Source of the DNA: Streptomyces sp. NBC_01262
Lineage (GTDB): Bacteria; Actinomycetota; Actinomycetes; Streptomycetales; Streptomycetaceae
Assembly: GCF_036226365.1 (NCBI RefSeq)
Contig: NZ_CP108462.1
Coordinates: 6,356,501 to 6,420,500 of the forward strand
Length of the DNA stretch: 64,000 bases
Direction of reading: 5' to 3'
The position numbers and the translations under genes are program-made. The notes beneath the pieces are model-generated. The model searched no databases, was not told the DNA's origin, and worked only from the letters and a program-made list of their open reading frames with translations. This document shows, one piece after another, positions 45,060 through 53,246 of this stretch (within the stretch, counting starts at the first letter, position 1; every line of letters begins with the position of its first letter).

Positions 45060-45929
45060 ATGAGCAAGCGACAGAACGGCCGCGCACGCGCCACCGCGGA
45101 ACCGATACGCCGGACCGTCGGCGGCGGCGCGGCCGAGCTCGTCCCGGACCGGGAGCGGGCACACGCCTGGTCGCTGCTCATCGACGGCGCACCGCAGTCC
45201 CACGTGGACCTGGACGACCCGGCCCACCTGGACTTCGCCTACCAGCGCAGGCTCGGCCATGTCATCGACCTGGCCGCACCGCCCGGCCGCCCGCTCAACG
45301 TCCTGCACCTGGGCGGCGGAGCCCTGACGCTGGCCCGCTATGTCGCTGCGACCCGCCCCCGCTCGACGCAGCAGGTCGTGGAGCTGGACACAGCCCTGGT
45401 CGAACTGGTCCGTGAGCACCTGCCCTGGGACCGCACCTGGCGGATCAAGGTGCGGGCCGGGGACGCCCGCGCCGGGCTGGCGAAGGTCCCGCAGGGCTGG
45501 GCGGACCTGGTCATCGCGGACGTCTTCAGCGGCGCCCGGACCCCGGCCCACCTCACCAGCACGGAGTTCCTCGCCGAGGTCCGCCGGGCGCTGCGCCCCG
45601 ACGGGCTGTACGCGGCGAACGCGGCGGACGGCGCGCCGCTGGCGTTCCTGCGCTCGCAGATCGCCACCGTCCGCTCGGCCTTCGCGTACGCCTGCGCGGC
45701 CGCCGACCCGGCGGTGCTGCGCGGCCGGCGCTTCGGGAACGTGATCCTCGTGGCCGCCGACCGCGAGCTGCCGGTGGCCGAGCTGACCCGGCGGGTGGCC
45801 ACCGACCCGCACCCCGGACGGGTCGAGCACGGACGCGAGTTGGCCGACTTCGCGGGCGGCGCCCCGGCGGTCACCGACGCGACGGCCGCGCCGTCACCGG
45901 CGCCGCCGGAGTCGGTGTTCAAGGCCTAG
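45060..45929 (+). CDS. Spermidine-synthase-like methyltransferase-fold protein
   Basis: 289 residues, cytosolic. The Rossmann methyltransferase-like core has LNVLHLGGGALTLARYV (nucleotide loop), VVELDTALVELV (acidic residue), AGDARAGLAKVPQGWADLVIADVFSG. The last of these has Asp where spermidine synthases bind the amine. The N-terminal beta domain is short, so it is a SpeE-like protein of uncertain substrate; many actinobacterial members are annotated only as fused or partial spermidine synthases. The stop codon abuts the miniature inverted-repeat element. Confidence 0.82.
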   Translation: MSKRQNGRARATAEPIRRTVGGGAAELVPDRERAHAWSLLIDGAPQSHVDLDDPAHLDFAYQRRLGHVIDLAAPPGRPLNVLHLGGGALTLARYVAATRPRSTQQVVELDTALVELVREHLPWDRTWRIKVRAGDARAGLAKVPQGWADLVIADVFSGARTPAHLTSTEFLAEVRRALRPDGLYAANAADGAPLAFLRSQIATVRSAFAYACAAADPAVLRGRRFGNVILVAADRELPVAELTRRVATDPHPGRVEHGRELADFAGGAPAVTDATAAPSPAPPESVFKA

Positions 45930-46088
45930 GGCCTGTCCTGTGGATCTCCGTGGCGTCGCGTGCCCTGGCACCAGCGCTCGCGGCGTTGTCGTCGGTCCAC
46001 AACGCTCCGCGTTGCCTCCCTCCTCCGCCTTGCGATCACAGGCGCCAGACCCCGCTCCTTCACCCACGGAGATCCACAGGACAGGCCC
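45929..46088. mobile_element. 160-bp miniature inverted-repeat element (MITE-like) flanked by TA
   Basis: The two ends are perfect inverted repeats of at least 25 bases, beginning GGGCCTGTCCTGTGGATCTC and mirrored at the right end. TA lies on both sides (45927-45928 and 46089-46090), as expected for IS630/Tc1-mariner-type insertion with TA duplication. The 110-base centre has no gene. The left end replaces the last base of the TAG stop of the spermidine-synthase-like gene, so insertion kept or made that stop. It can fold as one long hairpin and could also end both neighbouring transcripts. Confidence 0.75.
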
Positions 46089-46094
46089 TAGTCG

Positions 46095-46613
46095 CTAGTT
46101 GTCGTACGCCTGGACCTGCGGCGGATGGCCGTTCCACGTGCAGATGACGGTCGACGCGGCGGCGTTGTCGCTGGAGGTGAAGGTGACGCGGATCCATTCG
46201 TCCTCGTTCCAGACCTGCATCCGCCAGTCGGAGTTGGGCGTGGCCGAGACGAGCGTCGCGTAGCTGCTGCCGAGGCTGAGGACGACCCGGCCGCCCTGGC
46301 TGCTGTAGCTGTGCACGTTGTCCGCCGATGCGGAGGCGGACGCGGACGCGTATGCAGGCGCCGACGCCGACGCCGGAAGCGACGGTGTGGGCGTCGGTTT
46401 CGGCGTGGGCGTCGGCGTCGGTGTCGTCTGTGGCGCCGGGCTCGTCGGCGTCGGACTCGGCGCCACCGATGCCTGCACGTTCGAGATCGGCAGCGCTCGC
46501 GGCGGGTCGTAGGCGGTCCCCGTCAGCACGTGGTGTACGCCGAACCACGACATCGCGACAGCGGCGCTCGTGGCCATCAGCCACGCGCCGGCGTGCGCCA
46601 GTGCCTTCCGCAT
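46095..46613 (-). CDS. Membrane-anchored or secreted protein next to a two-component system
   Basis: 172 residues from ATG 46613. One N-terminal hydrophobic segment (AGAWLMATSAAVAMSWFG), a long Pro-Thr/Ser-Ala spacer (about 55-105), and a C-terminal beta domain of about 70 residues (GGRVVLSLGSSYATLVSA, WNEDEWIRVTF, STVICTWNGHPPQV). The last part has two tryptophans and one Cys and matches no family I know. It is divergent from the response regulator gene 62 bases away, so it may feed a signal to, or be controlled by, that system. Its 3' end lies against the MITE-like element. Confidence 0.7.
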   Translation of the reverse strand: MRKALAHAGAWLMATSAAVAMSWFGVHHVLTGTAYDPPRALPISNVQASVAPSPTPTSPAPQTTPTPTPTPKPTPTPSLPASASAPAYASASASASADNVHSYSSQGGRVVLSLGSSYATLVSATPNSDWRMQVWNEDEWIRVTFTSSDNAAASTVICTWNGHPPQVQAYDN

Positions 46614-46675
46614 TCGGCCTATGGTGCCGTACGCACGCCCGCTCCGGATCACCCGGATGGACTACCGTGCGGGCC

Positions 46676-47353
46676 ATGGCAAGTGTGCTCGTGGTCGAGG
46701 ACGACCAGTTCGTACGATCTGCGCTGATCCGTCACCTCACAGAGGCCTCGCACAGCGTGCGGAGTGTGGGGACGGCGCTGGAGGCGCTGCGCGAGGTGGC
46801 ACAGGTCGGGTTCGACGTCGTGATACTCGACCTCGGGCTGCCGGACCTGGACGGGGCGGAGGCGCTGAAGATGCTGCGCGGGATCACCGATGTGCCGGTG
46901 ATCATCGCCACCGCGCGCGACGACGAGACCGAGGTCATACGTCTGCTGAACGCGGGGGCGGACGACTACCTCATCAAGCCGTTCTCCGTGGATCACCTGT
47001 CCGCGCGGATGTCGGCCGTGCTGCGGCGCTCGCGCGCCCGCGAGGACACCGCGGTGCTGCGGGTCGGCGGGCTGCAGATCGACGTGCAGCGGCGGCAGGC
47101 CGCGCTGGACGGCGCGCCGCTGGACCTGACCCGGCGGGAGTTCGACCTGCTGTCCTTCCTTGCGGCGCGGCCGGGGGTGGTGGTGGCGCGGCGGGAGCTG
47201 CTGTCGGAGGTGTGGCAGCAGTCGTACGGGGACGACCAGACGATCGACGTCCACCTGTCCTGGCTGCGCAGGAAGCTGGGGGAGACGGCCGCCCGGCCCC
47301 GCTATCTGCACACCCTGCGCGGGGTGGGCGTGAAACTGGAGCCGCCGGCATGA
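46676..47353 (+). CDS. OmpR/PhoB-type response regulator
   Basis: 225 residues. The receiver domain has the acidic pair VVEDDQF, phospho-acceptor Asp52 in VVILDLGLPD, Thr in IATARDD and Lys101 in DDYLIKPFS. The winged-helix DNA-binding domain (about 125-222) has LTRREFDLLSFLAARPG, SYGDDQTIDVHLSWLRRKLGE and YLHTLRGVGVKL. Start ATG 46676 (MASVLVVEDD). The stop overlaps the histidine kinase start as ATGA, so the two are translationally coupled. Confidence 0.95.
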   Translation: MASVLVVEDDQFVRSALIRHLTEASHSVRSVGTALEALREVAQVGFDVVILDLGLPDLDGAEALKMLRGITDVPVIIATARDDETEVIRLLNAGADDYLIKPFSVDHLSARMSAVLRRSRAREDTAVLRVGGLQIDVQRRQAALDGAPLDLTRREFDLLSFLAARPGVVVARRELLSEVWQQSYGDDQTIDVHLSWLRRKLGETAARPRYLHTLRGVGVKLEPPA

Positions 47354-48735
47354 GATGGGCGCTGGTCAAGGTGTGCGTGGCGGTCACCGCGATGGTGGTC
47401 GTGGCCTTCGCGGTTCCGCTGGCGCTCGTGGTGAAGGAGATGGCCCGGGACCGGGCCTTCACCAACGCCGAGCGGCAGGCGGCGGCGATCGGCCCGGCGC
47501 TGGCCATCACCACGGACCGCACCGAACTCGAAAAGGCCGTCGCCTCCACCCAGGCGGGGGCCGACGGGCAGATCGCGGTGCGCATCCCCGCCAACGAGAG
47601 CGCGGCCGGGGTCGAGATCGGCCAGGCGCACGCAGGCCAGGCCGCGCTGGACGCCACATCCCGGCTCGGCCGCGCCTCCACCGTCTCCGTACCCGGCGGC
47701 TACGCCCTGCTCCAGCCCACCGCCGTCAGCTCCGGGTCGGTCGCGGTCGTCGAGGTCTACGTCCCCGACGCGGACGTCACGCGCGGGGTGAGCGCCTCCT
47801 GGGTGGTGCTCGGCGCGGTCGGCATCGGCCTGATCATCGGCTCGGTCGCGGTCGCCGACCGCCTCGGCACCCGGATGGTCCGCCCCGCGAAACGGCTGGC
47901 CGACGCCGCCCACGACCTGGGCCGCGGCGATCTGGCCGTACGCGTCCCCGAGGACGGCCCCAGCGAACTGCGCTCGGCGGCGGCGGCCTTCAACGCGATG
48001 GCCGCCCAGGTCAACCAACTCCTCGCCAACGAGCGCGAACTGGCCGCCGACCTCTCCCACCGCCTGCGCACGCCGCTGACCGTGCTGCGGCTCAACGCCG
48101 CCTCCCTGGGCGAGGGCCCGGCCGGCGAGCAGACCCGGCACGCCGTCGCCCAACTGGAGCGCGAGGTCGACCAGATCATCCGCGCCGCCCGAGCCCAGCA
48201 GTCCTCCTCCCTCAGCAGCGTCGGCTGCGACGCGGCCGAGGTGATCCGCGAGCGCATGGCCTTCTGGTCCGCCCTGGCCGAGGACCAGGGCCGCACCGCC
48301 CGGACCGCCGGCGTCGAACGCTCCGTCGGGGTGCCCGTCGCCCGCGCCGAACTGGCCGCCGCGCTGGACGCCATGCTCGGCAACGTCTTCCGCCACACCC
48401 CGGAGGGCGCCGCCTTCGCCGTCGACGTCCACAGCAGCGAGGACGCGGTCATCGTCCTGGTCTCCGACGCCGGGCCCGGCATCCCCGATCCCGCCGCGGC
48501 GCTGCGGCGCGGCGGGGGCGCCGGCGGCGACGGCTCCACGGGGCTGGGGCTGGACATCGTCCGGCGCGTCGCCGAATCGACGGGCGGCGATGTGCGGGTG
48601 GGGCCGTCGGTCCTCGGCGGCGCCGAGATCCGGGTCTGGCTCTCCCTGCGGGGGCGTACGGCGGTCGGCGAGGGCGGCAAGCGGGGGCACAAGCTGGTAC
48701 GAGGGCGCAAGGCGCGGCTGGTCGCCAGGGCGTAG
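47350..48735 (+). CDS. Sensor histidine kinase, partner of the 46.7-kb response regulator
   Basis: 461 residues. Helix 1 (about 7-28), an extracytoplasmic sensor of about 115 residues (ITTDRTELEKAVASTQAGAD onward), helix 2 (about 148-170), HAMP (to about 225), then HisKA with His237 in LAADLSHRLRTPLTVL. The ATPase domain is short: MLGNVFRHTPEG (N box), SDAGPGIPDP (G1) and GSTGLGLDIVRRVAEST (G2). The tail is basic. The signal is unknown; the secreted protein encoded divergently at 46.1 kb is a candidate partner. Confidence 0.94.
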   Translation: MRWALVKVCVAVTAMVVVAFAVPLALVVKEMARDRAFTNAERQAAAIGPALAITTDRTELEKAVASTQAGADGQIAVRIPANESAAGVEIGQAHAGQAALDATSRLGRASTVSVPGGYALLQPTAVSSGSVAVVEVYVPDADVTRGVSASWVVLGAVGIGLIIGSVAVADRLGTRMVRPAKRLADAAHDLGRGDLAVRVPEDGPSELRSAAAAFNAMAAQVNQLLANERELAADLSHRLRTPLTVLRLNAASLGEGPAGEQTRHAVAQLEREVDQIIRAARAQQSSSLSSVGCDAAEVIRERMAFWSALAEDQGRTARTAGVERSVGVPVARAELAAALDAMLGNVFRHTPEGAAFAVDVHSSEDAVIVLVSDAGPGIPDPAAALRRGGGAGGDGSTGLGLDIVRRVAESTGGDVRVGPSVLGGAEIRVWLSLRGRTAVGEGGKRGHKLVRGRKARLVARA

Positions 48736-48746
48736 CGCCCTTGGGA

Positions 48747-48776
48747 CTCCACGTGCCTCCACGTGCCTCCACGTGT
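48747..48776. repeat. Three tandem 10-base repeats CTCCACGTGC
   Basis: Three copies (last base changed in the third) lie between the kinase stop and the stop of the convergent gene. Each contains the palindrome CACGTG. Probably a slippage product; no terminator is obvious here. Confidence 0.7.
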
Positions 48777-49211
48777 CTACAGGCCGTCGACCAGCTCGAT
48801 CGTGCGCGCGGCCTCGCCGAGCGCGGCGCGCAGGACGGCCGGGTCGGTGACCGGGGTGTCGGTGCGCGGCGGCACCAGCCAGCCCGTGCCGGCGACCGGG
48901 GGCTCGCCCGCCAGGGACAGCCCGCGCCCGTTGGTCTGCGTACAGGCGGAGCCGGGCAGGTCCCAGCCGACCGCCGTGCCCGGGGGGACGAGGAAGCCGA
49001 GGCTGTCGCCGGAGCTGTCGTGCAGGACGGGGCCGACGCCGGTGCGCAGCCGGAGGATGTCCACCGCCTCAAGGCCCTGGCGGGTGGGGACGGTGACCAG
49101 GTCGCACGGCTCGGACTCACCCGGCGGCGGCGCACTGTGGTCCTCCCCGGGGGCCGACCTCGCCCCGCTGGTGTCCAACGCGCTGGTGTTCCACCTGCTG
49201 GTGTCCAACAC
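48777..49211 (-). CDS. Conserved Streptomyces hypothetical protein (about 144 residues)
   Basis: The GTG at 49211 is chosen because GAGGAGG lies 7 bases upstream; the frame is open to 49250. The protein is soluble with a disordered start (ALDTSGARSAPGEDHSAPPP) and a compact domain: CDLVTVPTRQGLEAVDILRL, LGFLVPPGTAVGWDLPGS, GLSLAGEPPVAGTGWLVPP. Similar small proteins occur widely in Streptomyces and resemble truncated DNA primase/polymerase-type domains, like the one at 35988. Function unknown. It is divergent from the XRE/TPR regulator. Confidence 0.65.
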   Translation of the reverse strand: MLDTSRWNTSALDTSGARSAPGEDHSAPPPGESEPCDLVTVPTRQGLEAVDILRLRTGVGPVLHDSSGDSLGFLVPPGTAVGWDLPGSACTQTNGRGLSLAGEPPVAGTGWLVPPRTDTPVTDPAVLRAALGEAARTIELVDGL

Positions 49212-49417
49212 GGCACATCCTCCTCGGAGCCGGACCACGCATAAATCCACATCCCCGCTGCACCCTGTTCAACGCGCCGCATCGTCAACGGCTACGCCCT
49301 CCCAACGCCGCAAGGGGTGGCGTTTCATGGCGAATCCGAGGTGATATCTCCCTTTTGTAGCCAAACTCCCGGTAATCGCGCGGTAATCGGGCGGTGACAG
49401 CCGGTACCTTCGCCGCC

Positions 49418-50713
49418 ATGGCGTCACCGTCACCGAATACCGCCTTCCGCCAACTGCGCGGCGGGCTCTCACCCGGAGAGTTCGCCGCCGCCGTCCGCCG
49501 GGCGGCGCGCGAGATCGGCGAACAGGTCAGCTGCGACGCACGGTACGTGGGCCGCGTGGAGTCCGGGGAGATCCGGTGCCCCAACTACGCCTACGAGCGG
49601 GTGTTCCGGCACATGTTCCCCGGACGCACCCTCGGTGACCTGGGCTTCGAGCCGCGTGAGGCGGTCCGGGGGCGCCGTGGCGCAGGTGCCGGTGGCCAGC
49701 CGGCGTACGAGTTCAGCGACACCGATGAGGAGAGCGACGTGCTGCGTCGCGTGTTCATGACGGGCGGCCCGGCCGCCGTGGTAACCACCGTGGCGACGCG
49801 CCCCGAGAAGTCCGGGCGCAGGGTCGGCGCGAGCGACGTGCACGCCGTCGAGGAGGCCGTCCGCAGGATCCGGCTGCACGACGACCGGCACGGCGCCGAC
49901 GGCCTGTACCGCCAGGCCGGCCAGCAGCTGCGCACCGCGTACCGGCTGCTGGACGAGGGCTCCTACAGCCAGTCCGTCGCCGACGGGCTGCACGCCGGGG
50001 CGGGCGAACTGGCCATCTCCGTCGGCTGGCTGGCCCATGACTCGGGCCGCTTCACCGACGCGCGCTCGTACTACGCCGAGGCCCTGGCCACCGCCCGGAT
50101 GGCCGCCGACCCGGCCCTGGAGGCGCATGCCTTCTGCAACGCCGCATTCCTCGCCCGCGACGCCGGCCACCCGCGCGAGGCGGTGCGCGCGGCGCAGGCC
50201 GCCCAGCACGCCGCCCGGCGGCTCGGCTCGGCCCGGCTGATGTCGCTGCTCGCGCTGCGCGAGGCCGGCGGCCGGGCCGGGCTCGGCGATCGCAGGGCGT
50301 GCGAACAGGCCCTGTCCCGCGCCCAGTCGCTGTTCGGACGCGGGCCCTGCGACGCCGACCCCGAGTGGATGTCCTTCTTCGGCGAGGCCGAACTCGCCGG
50401 CCTGGAAGCCCAGTCCTGGGCCGCCCTCGGCGACCACCGCCGGGCCGCCGAGCAGGCCCGCCGCGCCGTCGGCCTGCAGGACCCGCACTTCGCCCGCAAC
50501 ACCGCGCTCTACGGCGCCCAGCTGACCGGCGACCTGGCCGCCGCCGGCCGCCCGGACGAAGCCGCGGCCGCCGGCGGGCGGGTCCTGGACCTGCTGGGCA
50601 GCCGGGTGCACTCCACCCGGATCCGCTCCATGCTCGACGGCGCGGCGCGGGGGCTGCGGCCGTACCGGCGCGAGGCGGCGGTCGCCGATTTCCTGCTGCG
50701 CGGGTCGTGGTGA
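49418..50713 (+). CDS. XRE-type regulator with TPR-like helical repeats (NsdA-like)
   Basis: About 431 residues from ATG 49418; GTG 49394 is also possible. The N-terminus (FRQLRGGLSPGEFAAAVRRA, then SCDARYVGRVESGEIRCPNY) is an XRE-type helix-turn-helix. The remaining 300 residues are helical hairpins of TPR type (DSGRFTDARSYYAEALATAR, AGHPREAVRAAQAAQHAAR, GDHRRAAEQARRAVGL). This architecture is that of Streptomyces developmental and antibiotic regulators such as NsdA; no ligand is known. Just upstream are two GGTAATCG-type direct repeats (near 49370-49390) that may be a binding site. Confidence 0.8.
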   Translation: MASPSPNTAFRQLRGGLSPGEFAAAVRRAAREIGEQVSCDARYVGRVESGEIRCPNYAYERVFRHMFPGRTLGDLGFEPREAVRGRRGAGAGGQPAYEFSDTDEESDVLRRVFMTGGPAAVVTTVATRPEKSGRRVGASDVHAVEEAVRRIRLHDDRHGADGLYRQAGQQLRTAYRLLDEGSYSQSVADGLHAGAGELAISVGWLAHDSGRFTDARSYYAEALATARMAADPALEAHAFCNAAFLARDAGHPREAVRAAQAAQHAARRLGSARLMSLLALREAGGRAGLGDRRACEQALSRAQSLFGRGPCDADPEWMSFFGEAELAGLEAQSWAALGDHRRAAEQARRAVGLQDPHFARNTALYGAQLTGDLAAAGRPDEAAAAGGRVLDLLGSRVHSTRIRSMLDGAARGLRPYRREAAVADFLLRGSW

Positions 50714-50745
50714 GCGGTCACCGGCGAGCGGTTCCCGCTGGTGAC

Positions 50746-50785
50746 GGTGCGGCGCGGCGGCACCCTCGTTCCACCGCGCCGCACC
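50746..50785. terminator. Bidirectional terminator between XRE/TPR regulator and bglC
   Basis: A perfect 12-base stem GGTGCGGCGCGG/CCGCGCCGCACC with a 16-base loop lies between the convergent stops. A second small stem (GTCACC/GGTGAC) lies just left of it. No T-run, as is common in Streptomyces. Confidence 0.65.
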
Positions 50786-50789
50786 GCGT

Positions 50790-52286
50790 CTATTCGGCCG
50801 CCGGAAGTTCACCCGTACGGGCGACCTCCGCGTACCAGCGGGCGCTGGACTTGGGGATGCGGGCCTGGGTCTCGTAGTCGACGTAGACCGCGCCGAAGCG
50901 CTTGCTGTACCCGTACGCCCACTCGTAGTTGTCCAGCAGGGACCACAGGAAGTAGCCGCGCAGATCGGCGCCGTTGTCCATCGCCCTGCCCGCGGCGTCG
51001 AGGTGACTGCGCAGGTAGGCGATGCGCTCGGGGTCGTGGACCGAGCCGTCGGGCCCCGGCGCGTCGTCGTAGGCCGCGCCGTTCTCGGTGATCATCAGCG
51101 GCAGGCCGGGGAAGTCGCGGGTGCAGCGCAGCAGCAGGTCGTGCAGCCCGGTCGCGTCGACGGACCAGCCCATCGCGGTGCGCGGGCCGTCCAGCTGGTG
51201 GAACGCGACATCCTCCGCCCCCGGCCACGGGGAGTGGTCGCTGGCGCCGTGGCCGTCGTTGCGGGCGTTGGAGGGGTCACTGTCAGTGGCGGCTGATACC
51301 ACTGTGGGTGAGTAGTAGTTGATGCCGAGCAGATCGAGGGGGTGACGGGCCATGGCCGCGAGGTCGCCGTCGCGTACGAAGGACCAGTCGGTGAGGCGCT
51401 CGGTGTCCTTGAGCAGATCCTGCGGGTACGCGCCCTTGATCAGCGGCCCGGTGAAGACGCGGTTGCCGACCGCGTCGATCCGCCGTGCCGCGTCCCGGTC
51501 CTCGGGAGTGTCGGCCAGGGGGCGGATCTGGTGGAGGTTGAGCGTGACGGCGAGCTGCGCGCGGGCCGGCAGCGTGTCGCGCAGGGCGGCCATGCCCCGG
51601 GCGTGGGCGAGATTGAGGTGGTGCGCCGCGCGCAGCGCCGCCACCGGCTCCGTGCGGCCCGGCGCGTGCACGCCGGACCCGTACCCCAGAAAGGCGCTGC
51701 ACCACGGCTCGTTGAGAGTGATCCAGCTCTCCACCCGGTCGCCCAGTGCCTCCCCGACGATCCGGGCGTACTCCCCGAACCGCTCCGCCGTCTCCCGCTG
51801 CGGCCAGCCGCCCGCGTCCTCCAGCTCCTGCGGGAGGTCCCAGTGGTAGAGCGTGATGGAGGGCTTGATGCCGTGCTCCAGCAGCTCGTCGACCAGCGCC
51901 CGGTAGAAGTCCAGGCCGCGCTGCACGGCCGGGCCGCGCCCGGTCGGCTGCACCCGCGGCCAGGAGACCGAGAACCGGTAGGCGCTCAGCCCGAGGTCCG
52001 CCATGAGCCGCACGTCGTCGCGGAAGCGGTGGTAGTGATCGACGGCCACATCTCCCGTATGGCCCTCGAAGACTTTTCCGGGCGTACGGCTGAACGTGTC
52101 CCAGATCGACGGGGTGCGCCCGTCCTCGGCCGCCGCGCCCTCGATCTGGTACGCGGCGGTGGCCGCGCCCCACAGAAAGCCTGGCGGGAACTGACGGCTG
52201 GTGGCGGTAGCGGTAGCGGTAGCGGTAGCGGTAGCGGTCGCGGTGGCGGCGGTGGGGGTGGCCGGCCGGATGTCGGACGCAGTCAT
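50790..52286 (-). CDS. bglC: BglC-like GH1 beta-glucosidase (intracellular cellobiose hydrolase)
   Basis: 498 residues, no signal peptide. GH1 marks: FLWGAATAAYQIEGAAAEDG, TLNEPWC with the acid/base Glu, YYSPTVV, and LMITENGAAYDD with the nucleophile Glu; GYFLWSLLDNYEWAYGYSKRFG closes the barrel. The first 30 residues are a Thr-Ala repeat encoded by a GCGGTA-type hexanucleotide tract. It splits imported cellobiose/cellotriose to glucose. It is the last gene of the leftward ceb set, 78 bases after cebG; a CebR-type box lies 2 bases before its start codon. Confidence 0.94.
   Translation of the reverse strand: MTASDIRPATPTAATATATATATATATATSRQFPPGFLWGAATAAYQIEGAAAEDGRTPSIWDTFSRTPGKVFEGHTGDVAVDHYHRFRDDVRLMADLGLSAYRFSVSWPRVQPTGRGPAVQRGLDFYRALVDELLEHGIKPSITLYHWDLPQELEDAGGWPQRETAERFGEYARIVGEALGDRVESWITLNEPWCSAFLGYGSGVHAPGRTEPVAALRAAHHLNLAHARGMAALRDTLPARAQLAVTLNLHQIRPLADTPEDRDAARRIDAVGNRVFTGPLIKGAYPQDLLKDTERLTDWSFVRDGDLAAMARHPLDLLGINYYSPTVVSAATDSDPSNARNDGHGASDHSPWPGAEDVAFHQLDGPRTAMGWSVDATGLHDLLLRCTRDFPGLPLMITENGAAYDDAPGPDGSVHDPERIAYLRSHLDAAGRAMDNGADLRGYFLWSLLDNYEWAYGYSKRFGAVYVDYETQARIPKSSARWYAEVARTGELPAAE
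52204..52251. repeat. GCGGTA hexanucleotide tract inside bglC
   Basis: Six perfect and two near copies of GCGGTA encode the (Thr-Ala)n start of BglC. Gains or losses of single units keep the frame, so the tract can vary without killing the enzyme. Confidence 0.85.
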
Positions 52287-52287
52287 A

Positions 52288-52301
52288 CGGGAGCGCTCCC
52301 A
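52288..52301 (-). promoter_or_regulatory. CebR-type operator before bglC
   Basis: CGGGAGCGCTCCCA, one mismatch from TGGGAGCGCTCCCA, placed directly before the bglC start and covering its ribosome-site region. CebR bound here would block bglC separately from the cebEFG promoter. Confidence 0.8.
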
Positions 52302-52364
52302 ATCAGTTTCGGTGCGGACAAGGCGGACGAGGTGGTGTGTGGGGAAGACGTTCTGGTCCGGGGG

Positions 52365-53234
52365 CTAGCCCTTGACGGCCCCCTGCATGATGCCGCCGAC
52401 GATCTGCTTGCCGAACACGATGAACACCAGCAGCAGCGGCAGCGTCCCGAGCAGCGCGCCCGCCATGACGACCGCCTCGTCCGGGACATAGCCGTGCGCC
52501 AGGCTGGTCAGAGCCACCTGCACGGTCGGATTCTCCTGGGTCAGCGCGATGATCGGCCAGAAGAAGTCGTTCCAGGCGAAGACGAAGGTCAGCATCCCGA
52601 GCACCGCCATCGCGGGCCGCGCCACCGGGAAGACGACATGCCAGACGATCCGCATGCTGCTCGCGCCGTCGACCCTCGCGGCCTCGATCAGCTCGGTCGG
52701 CAGCGCCTGCTCCAGGTACTGCCGCATGAAGAACACCCCGAAGGCGCTGACGAAGGTCGGCAGCACGACGGCCTGCAGATGGTTCGTCCAGTCAAGCTTG
52801 GCGATCCACAGGAACAGCGGTACGACGCTGAGCTGCGGCGGCACCATCATCGTGGCGATCACCAGCATCAGCAGGAAGGTCTTGAAGCGGAACCGCAGCT
52901 TGGCGAAGGCGAAGCCGGCGATGGTAGAGAACAGCACCGTGCCGATGGTGATGCTGCCCGCCACGACCGCCGAGTTGAGCAGGGCCGTGCTGAGGTTGGC
53001 ATCGGTCCAGGCGGTCCCGAGGTTCTTGAACAGGTTTCCGCCGAACCAGAACGGCGGCGGGGTCTGCGACAGCCGGCCGCTGGTGCGGGACGCGGCGATC
53101 GCCGTCCAGATGAGGGGGAAGAGCGAGATCGCGGTGAACAGGATCAGTACGCCGTACGCGAAGGGCCCGGCGTGCAGCTGCTTGCCGGCCTTGGACCGCA
53201 CGCGTACGCGTCGGGTGGAAGGAATGACAGCCAT
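52365..53234 (-). CDS. cebG: CebG-like ABC sugar transporter permease
   Basis: 289 residues, six membrane helices. The MalG-type EAA loop is ELIEAARVDGASSMRIVWHVVFPVARP. It forms the inner-membrane channel with the CebF protein for cellobiose/cellotriose taken up by the CebE lipoprotein; the ATPase (MsiK in streptomycetes) is encoded elsewhere. The ATG is 12 bases after the cebF stop. The order E-F-G-bglC behind a divergent CebR gene is the known ceb locus layout. Confidence 0.93.
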   Translation of the reverse strand: MAVIPSTRRVRVRSKAGKQLHAGPFAYGVLILFTAISLFPLIWTAIAASRTSGRLSQTPPPFWFGGNLFKNLGTAWTDANLSTALLNSAVVAGSITIGTVLFSTIAGFAFAKLRFRFKTFLLMLVIATMMVPPQLSVVPLFLWIAKLDWTNHLQAVVLPTFVSAFGVFFMRQYLEQALPTELIEAARVDGASSMRIVWHVVFPVARPAMAVLGMLTFVFAWNDFFWPIIALTQENPTVQVALTSLAHGYVPDEAVVMAGALLGTLPLLLVFIVFGKQIVGGIMQGAVKG

Positions 53235-53246
53235 ACTTCAGGACCC

